Source of the DNA: Candidatus Moraniibacteriota bacterium | GTDB taxonomy: Bacteria; Patescibacteriota; Minisyncoccia; Moranbacterales; UBA11712 | Direction: 5' to 3' | Assembly: GCA_003157295.1 (NCBI GenBank) | Contig: PMJF01000084.1 | Span: forward strand, 1-24,143 | Length of the DNA: 24,143 bases | In this document: positions 19,709-24,143 of the stretch, piece by piece | Layout: each line of letters begins with the position of its first letter | Numbering within the stretch: the first letter of the stretch is position 1 | The notes under the pieces: model-generated | Databases searched by the model: none | What the model was told of the DNA's origin: nothing | What the model saw: only the letters and a program-made list of their open reading frames with translations | Made by a program: the position numbers and the translations under genes

Positions 19709-20281
19709 GTGAAAATTCTCACCCTGCGGGTGATCCCCCGTAGGGGGAAAAATTCCCGCAAAGGCTTCACTCTGATCGAGATAATGATCGCTATTTTTCT
19801 TATTGGCGTGGCGCTGGTCGGCGCGCTGGCTTTTTTCAATTCCAGCCTAACAAGCAATTTCGACGCTAAGAACGAGCTGATCGCGGCCGGTCTCGCGCAG
19901 GAGGGAGCGGAACTGGTGAGGAATTTAGCTGATTATAAGAAGTTGCATGACGGCGCTACTTGGAGCGACCTAACAAATGCTTCAACTGGATTTCCTGCTT
20001 GTTCGAGGATCGATTATCAATCACTGACCAGTCACGGTTGCCAGAACGCGGCAATTGACGAAATTTGTTTTTCGGGAAACGGAAGATACTTTCAATGTCC
20101 TCCTAGTGGAACGGGAGTGGGCATGCAAAGGACGCTTTCGATTACTTGTGAGGACAGCAATAATAATCCGACCAATTGTAATACACCAATTAATGTAAAA
20201 AACTTAATAATAGTCTCCAGAGTTATATGGAATGATCGAACGACAACCGCCACCGACAGATTATATGAAAACAATTATTAA
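19709..20281 (+). CDS. Minor pseudopilin, GspI/PilV type
   Basis: The 190-aa prepilin has KG|FTLIEIMIAIFLIGVALVGALAFF. After the helix, NELIAAGLAQEGAELVRNL is typical of PilV/GspI. GTG 19709 is chosen as start because AGGAG lies 8 nt upstream; the longer frame from ATG 19691 would place that site inside the gene. The leader MKILTLRVIPRRGKNSRKG comes from the repeat shared with the previous gene. Its 3' end overlaps the next start by 17 nt, so the two are translationally coupled. Confidence 0.87.
   Translation: MKILTLRVIPRRGKNSRKGFTLIEIMIAIFLIGVALVGALAFFNSSLTSNFDAKNELIAAGLAQEGAELVRNLADYKKLHDGATWSDLTNASTGFPACSRIDYQSLTSHGCQNAAIDEICFSGNGRYFQCPPSGTGVGMQRTLSITCEDSNNNPTNCNTPINVKNLIIVSRVIWNDRTTTATDRLYENNY
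19721..19773 (+). repeat. 53-nt hairpin repeat, copy 2
   Basis: This is the second copy of 19087-19139, offset by 634 nt. c19735 and g19747 replace t and a, keeping the inner pair. Outer TGCGGG/CCCGCA is unchanged. A 12-nt part (CCCTGCGGGTGA) also occurs reversed at 14529-14540, before pilin 1. Confidence 0.8.
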
Positions 20282-20912
20282 AAAAGAAAAAAAGAGCGAA
20301 AATAAGGGCTTTACTCTCATCGAACTGATAGTGGCCATTTTTATTTTTTCCGTTATCCTGACGGGAATTTTATCCGTATCGGTTTCCATCCTGAATGCCT
20401 ATCAAAAAGCCAGATCCGTGAAGACGCTCAAAGAAAGCGCCGATTTCGCACTTTCATCTATTGCCAAAGACGTGAGGATGGGAAAAATTGAAAGCCCCTT
20501 TACGGTTAATGGCTCGCCTCACGCTAATGATGGTATAACCAAAGATGAATATTTTGCCGTGACGCGAAATAGAGATCAGGAAGTGGCTTGCTATCATGTG
20601 GTAGGCTCTTATTTAGGCGTTGCAACTGGCACGCCCGGCAGCGTTGACCATAGCACTCCTGCTGATTGTCCTCATGACGATGGTATTGATGTGACTGGTA
20701 ATTATAGCCGAATAGTTGATCTCACCGGAACAGGAATGAATTTCGATCCTGTTACCTCCGGATTTTATAGCTTGCCAACCGATTCCACAACGCGCGGATG
20801 GGTGGAGATCAATCTCAACATCAAATCCGACGCGGGAAAAGAAATGGAAGCCGACCAGATCAATGTCCAGACAACTGTTTCTTCGCGGGATTATGGCTGG
20901 GAAAATAACTAA
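20265..20912 (+). CDS. Minor pseudopilin, GspJ/PilW type
   Basis: The 215-aa prepilin has leader MKTIIKKEKKSENKG, then FTLIELIVAIFIFSVILTGILSVSVSIL. The sequence after it (NAYQKARSVKTLKESADFALSSIAKDVRMGKIES) matches the PilW/GspJ pattern of a long helix followed by RMG. The large C-terminal domain is strand-rich. ATG 20265 lies inside the end of the previous gene, and a frame from 20232 would lengthen the leader without reason. Together with the H- and I-type genes and the X-type gene downstream it forms the usual tip-complex set. Confidence 0.88.
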   Translation: MKTIIKKEKKSENKGFTLIELIVAIFIFSVILTGILSVSVSILNAYQKARSVKTLKESADFALSSIAKDVRMGKIESPFTVNGSPHANDGITKDEYFAVTRNRDQEVACYHVVGSYLGVATGTPGSVDHSTPADCPHDDGIDVTGNYSRIVDLTGTGMNFDPVTSGFYSLPTDSTTRGWVEINLNIKSDAGKEMEADQINVQTTVSSRDYGWENN

Positions 20913-20949
20913 TGATAAACGAATTTTAGAATAACTTTAACCACCCCCT

Positions 20950-21594
20950 ATGCCTCAAAAAACAAACAAAAAAGGCGCCATCCTTCTTCTCACTACCATC
21001 CTCCTCTTCGTGATCCTAGGAATGGTCGTCAGCCTCTCCTATGTAACGGTTATGGAACAAAAGATGAGCGGAAAGACCAAATCCTCTGTCGCTTCCTTCT
21101 ATAACTCCGAATCCGGAGTGGAATGGGCTCTCAACAAGATCGCGAGCAGCGATAGCACCATGCAGATCGCCAATCTTCCCGGAATCACCACCAATACCGA
21201 TGGTAGCGTGAAGTGTCCCTTCGCAGGCTGCAATGTCTTCTTTCTCGATAAGGACGGAAAGGTTCTGGCTACCTCAGCAACCCTCTCCGAAGTCAAAGCT
21301 GTCCGCTCTGTCGGGGACCAAGGCGGAGACACCCAGCGCGCCATTGAGGCGGCGGTGGCAAGTGGAGGGGGAGGGTGCTATGTATCCTATAAGACAGGCT
21401 GTAGCGATTCGCCTGTGACTAGCGGCTGTTGCGTGACTGGTTTTGTCAATAAGGGTTCTGCTGGTACTTGGGGCATGTGCCATGGTAGCACCGGCACTTG
21501 GTACATTTCACGTCCACCAGGCGGTGGTTGCGATATGCCCGGATTTACTGGCGTTAGCGATACTGCCGGTGAGGCTTATGTTTGTTGCATGTAA
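20950..21594 (+). CDS. PilX/GspK-like minor pilus protein with Cys-rich C-terminus
   Basis: The 214-aa protein starts MPQKTNKKGAILLLTTILLF. This is the PilX-type N-terminus: the leader ends in KG, there is no FTLIE box, and the helix is followed by VMEQKMSGKTKSSVASFYNSESGVEWALNKI, the PilX_N pattern. From about residue 138 the sequence changes to a Gly/Cys-rich tail with eight Cys in about 75 residues, ending in CCM. The last part may be a disulfide-held tip domain. PilX-like proteins join the H/I/J set to prime assembly and can act in adhesion. It is the last gene of the pilus locus. Confidence 0.83.
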   Translation: MPQKTNKKGAILLLTTILLFVILGMVVSLSYVTVMEQKMSGKTKSSVASFYNSESGVEWALNKIASSDSTMQIANLPGITTNTDGSVKCPFAGCNVFFLDKDGKVLATSATLSEVKAVRSVGDQGGDTQRAIEAAVASGGGGCYVSYKTGCSDSPVTSGCCVTGFVNKGSAGTWGMCHGSTGTWYISRPPGGGCDMPGFTGVSDTAGEAYVCCM

Positions 21595-21603
21595 ATTTGA
21601 CCG

Positions 21604-21629
21604 CTTCCTGACATCCTAATGTTGGGAAG
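21604..21629 (+). terminator. Hairpin at the end of the pilus operon
   Basis: CTTCCTGACAT (21604-21614) pairs with ATGTTGGGAAG (21619-21629) over 11 positions, two of them G-U, with loop CCTA. It lies 9 nt after the last pilus gene. The T-run is missing, so it may end or stabilise the transcript. It resembles the hairpin at 19657-19675. Confidence 0.45.
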
Positions 21630-21698
21630 TAGAAAAAGAGATAGTTGTTTTGTGAGAGCAGGTTTTCGACCCGTTCTCTTTATTTTTGCCTTTGTATC

Positions 21699-23825
<2,127 letters not shown>

Positions 23826-23835
23826 TATCTCATCA

Positions 23836-23952
23836 GAAACAAAAAATTAAAGTTTCTCAAGTAGGCTAACCTGCTCTGAGGCCATTTCAGAGCAGAACGC
23901 CTGTCTCGCTGACAAGGCGGGCAATACTTTCTAAACTTCAACTTTTTGTTTC
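23836..23952. mobile_element. 117-bp MITE-like palindromic element between ligA and gatC
   Basis: Ends match as inverted repeats over 18 of 20 positions: 23836-23855 begins GAAACAAAAA and 23933-23952 ends TTTTTGTTTC. Both ends are bordered by ATCA (23832-23835 and 23953-23956), which looks like a 4-bp target duplication. Inside are AAGTA/TACTT and two strong hairpins: CTGCTCTGA/TCAGAGCAG (23871-23895) and CGCCTGTC/GACAaGGCG (23898-23919). The whole unit can fold as a three-way junction; the two end mismatches become G-U in minus-strand RNA. It codes for nothing. A structured RNA or terminator pair is the alternative. Confidence 0.6.
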
Positions 23953-23966
23953 ATCAACCTATAAAC

Positions 23967-24143
23967 ATGCTATCAAAATCCGAAGTCCAAAAAATTGCGA
24001 GCCTGGCCCGCATTGAAATAACCGATGAAGAAGCCGAAAAATATTCGAAAGAGCTTTCGGAAATTTTGAATTTTGTGGAAAAATTAAACGAGGCGGATAC
24101 GGAAGGAATTGAGCCGATCGCCCATATCACGGGAGCGAAGAAT
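23967..24143 (+). CDS. gatC: GatC, amidotransferase subunit C (partial)
   Basis: The first 59 residues are visible; the gene runs out of the window. MLSKSEVQKIASLARIEITD and EEAEKYSKELSEILNFVEKL are the standard GatC helices, followed by the start of the IEPIAHI segment (P-A pattern near residue 50). GatC stabilises GatA in the GatCAB complex, which converts Glu-tRNA(Gln) and Asp-tRNA(Asn) to the amide forms, so the host probably lacks one or both direct synthetases. gatA is expected downstream. Confidence 0.93.
   Translation, partial: MLSKSEVQKIASLARIEITDEEAEKYSKELSEILNFVEKLNEADTEGIEPIAHITGAKN

Overview
The window looks like a chromosomal piece of a Patescibacteria (Candidate Phyla Radiation) genome, most likely of the Parcubacteria group. 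This rests on the compact type IV pilus operon with a stand-alone receiver protein between pilB and pilT, the run of small FTLIE pilins, the ligA-gatC neighbourhood, AT-rich starts that mostly lack a Shine-Dalgarno sequence, and an HUH-Rep/serine-recombinase element beside a tRNA. TGA is a normal stop, so the UGA=Gly code of Gracilibacteria does not apply. The lineage is inferred from style; no marker phylogeny was possible.

Layout. (1) 1-456: tRNA-Lys (partial), tRNA-His and, on the other strand, tRNA-Arg. A 201-bp unit follows tRNA-His; it duplicates the last 20 bp of the tRNA region and is almost entirely hairpins. (2) 463-2556: a two-TM membrane protein (minus strand), then a small lipoprotein and an anchored extracytoplasmic protein, each with its own promoter and terminator. 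(3) About 2560-6271: an AT-rich integrated element abutting the 3' end of tRNA-Ser(GCT). It carries a large hairpin, an unknown protein, a small ORF, an HUH rolling-circle-type Rep and a serine recombinase whose reading frame ends inside the tRNA gene. (4) 6272-7339: two tRNA-Ser genes and comF on the minus strand. (5) 7427-21594: one long type IV pilus locus: promoter and leader terminator, pilM, pilN, pilO, pilB, a CheY-like receiver, pilT, pilC, seven cysteine-rich pilin genes, pilD (prepilin peptidase), then minor pseudopilins of H, I/V, J/W and X type. (6) 21714-24143: ligA, a 117-bp MITE-like element, and the start of gatC.

The pilus genes form a complete machine. PilB extends and PilT retracts on the PilC platform, PilM/N/O form the inner-membrane alignment complex, PilD processes the prepilins, and the H/I/J/X-type proteins probably make a priming tip complex. 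Surface attachment, competence (comF lies next door) and twitching are the expected outputs.

The most unusual signals are structural DNA/RNA features: the hairpin train after tRNA-His; twin 53-nt repeats at the starts of two pseudopilin genes that differ only at two positions which pair with each other; a possible alternative-pairing switch over the ribosome binding site of the second of these genes; the ATCA-flanked palindromic element between ligA and gatC; and the hairpins in the Rep element.
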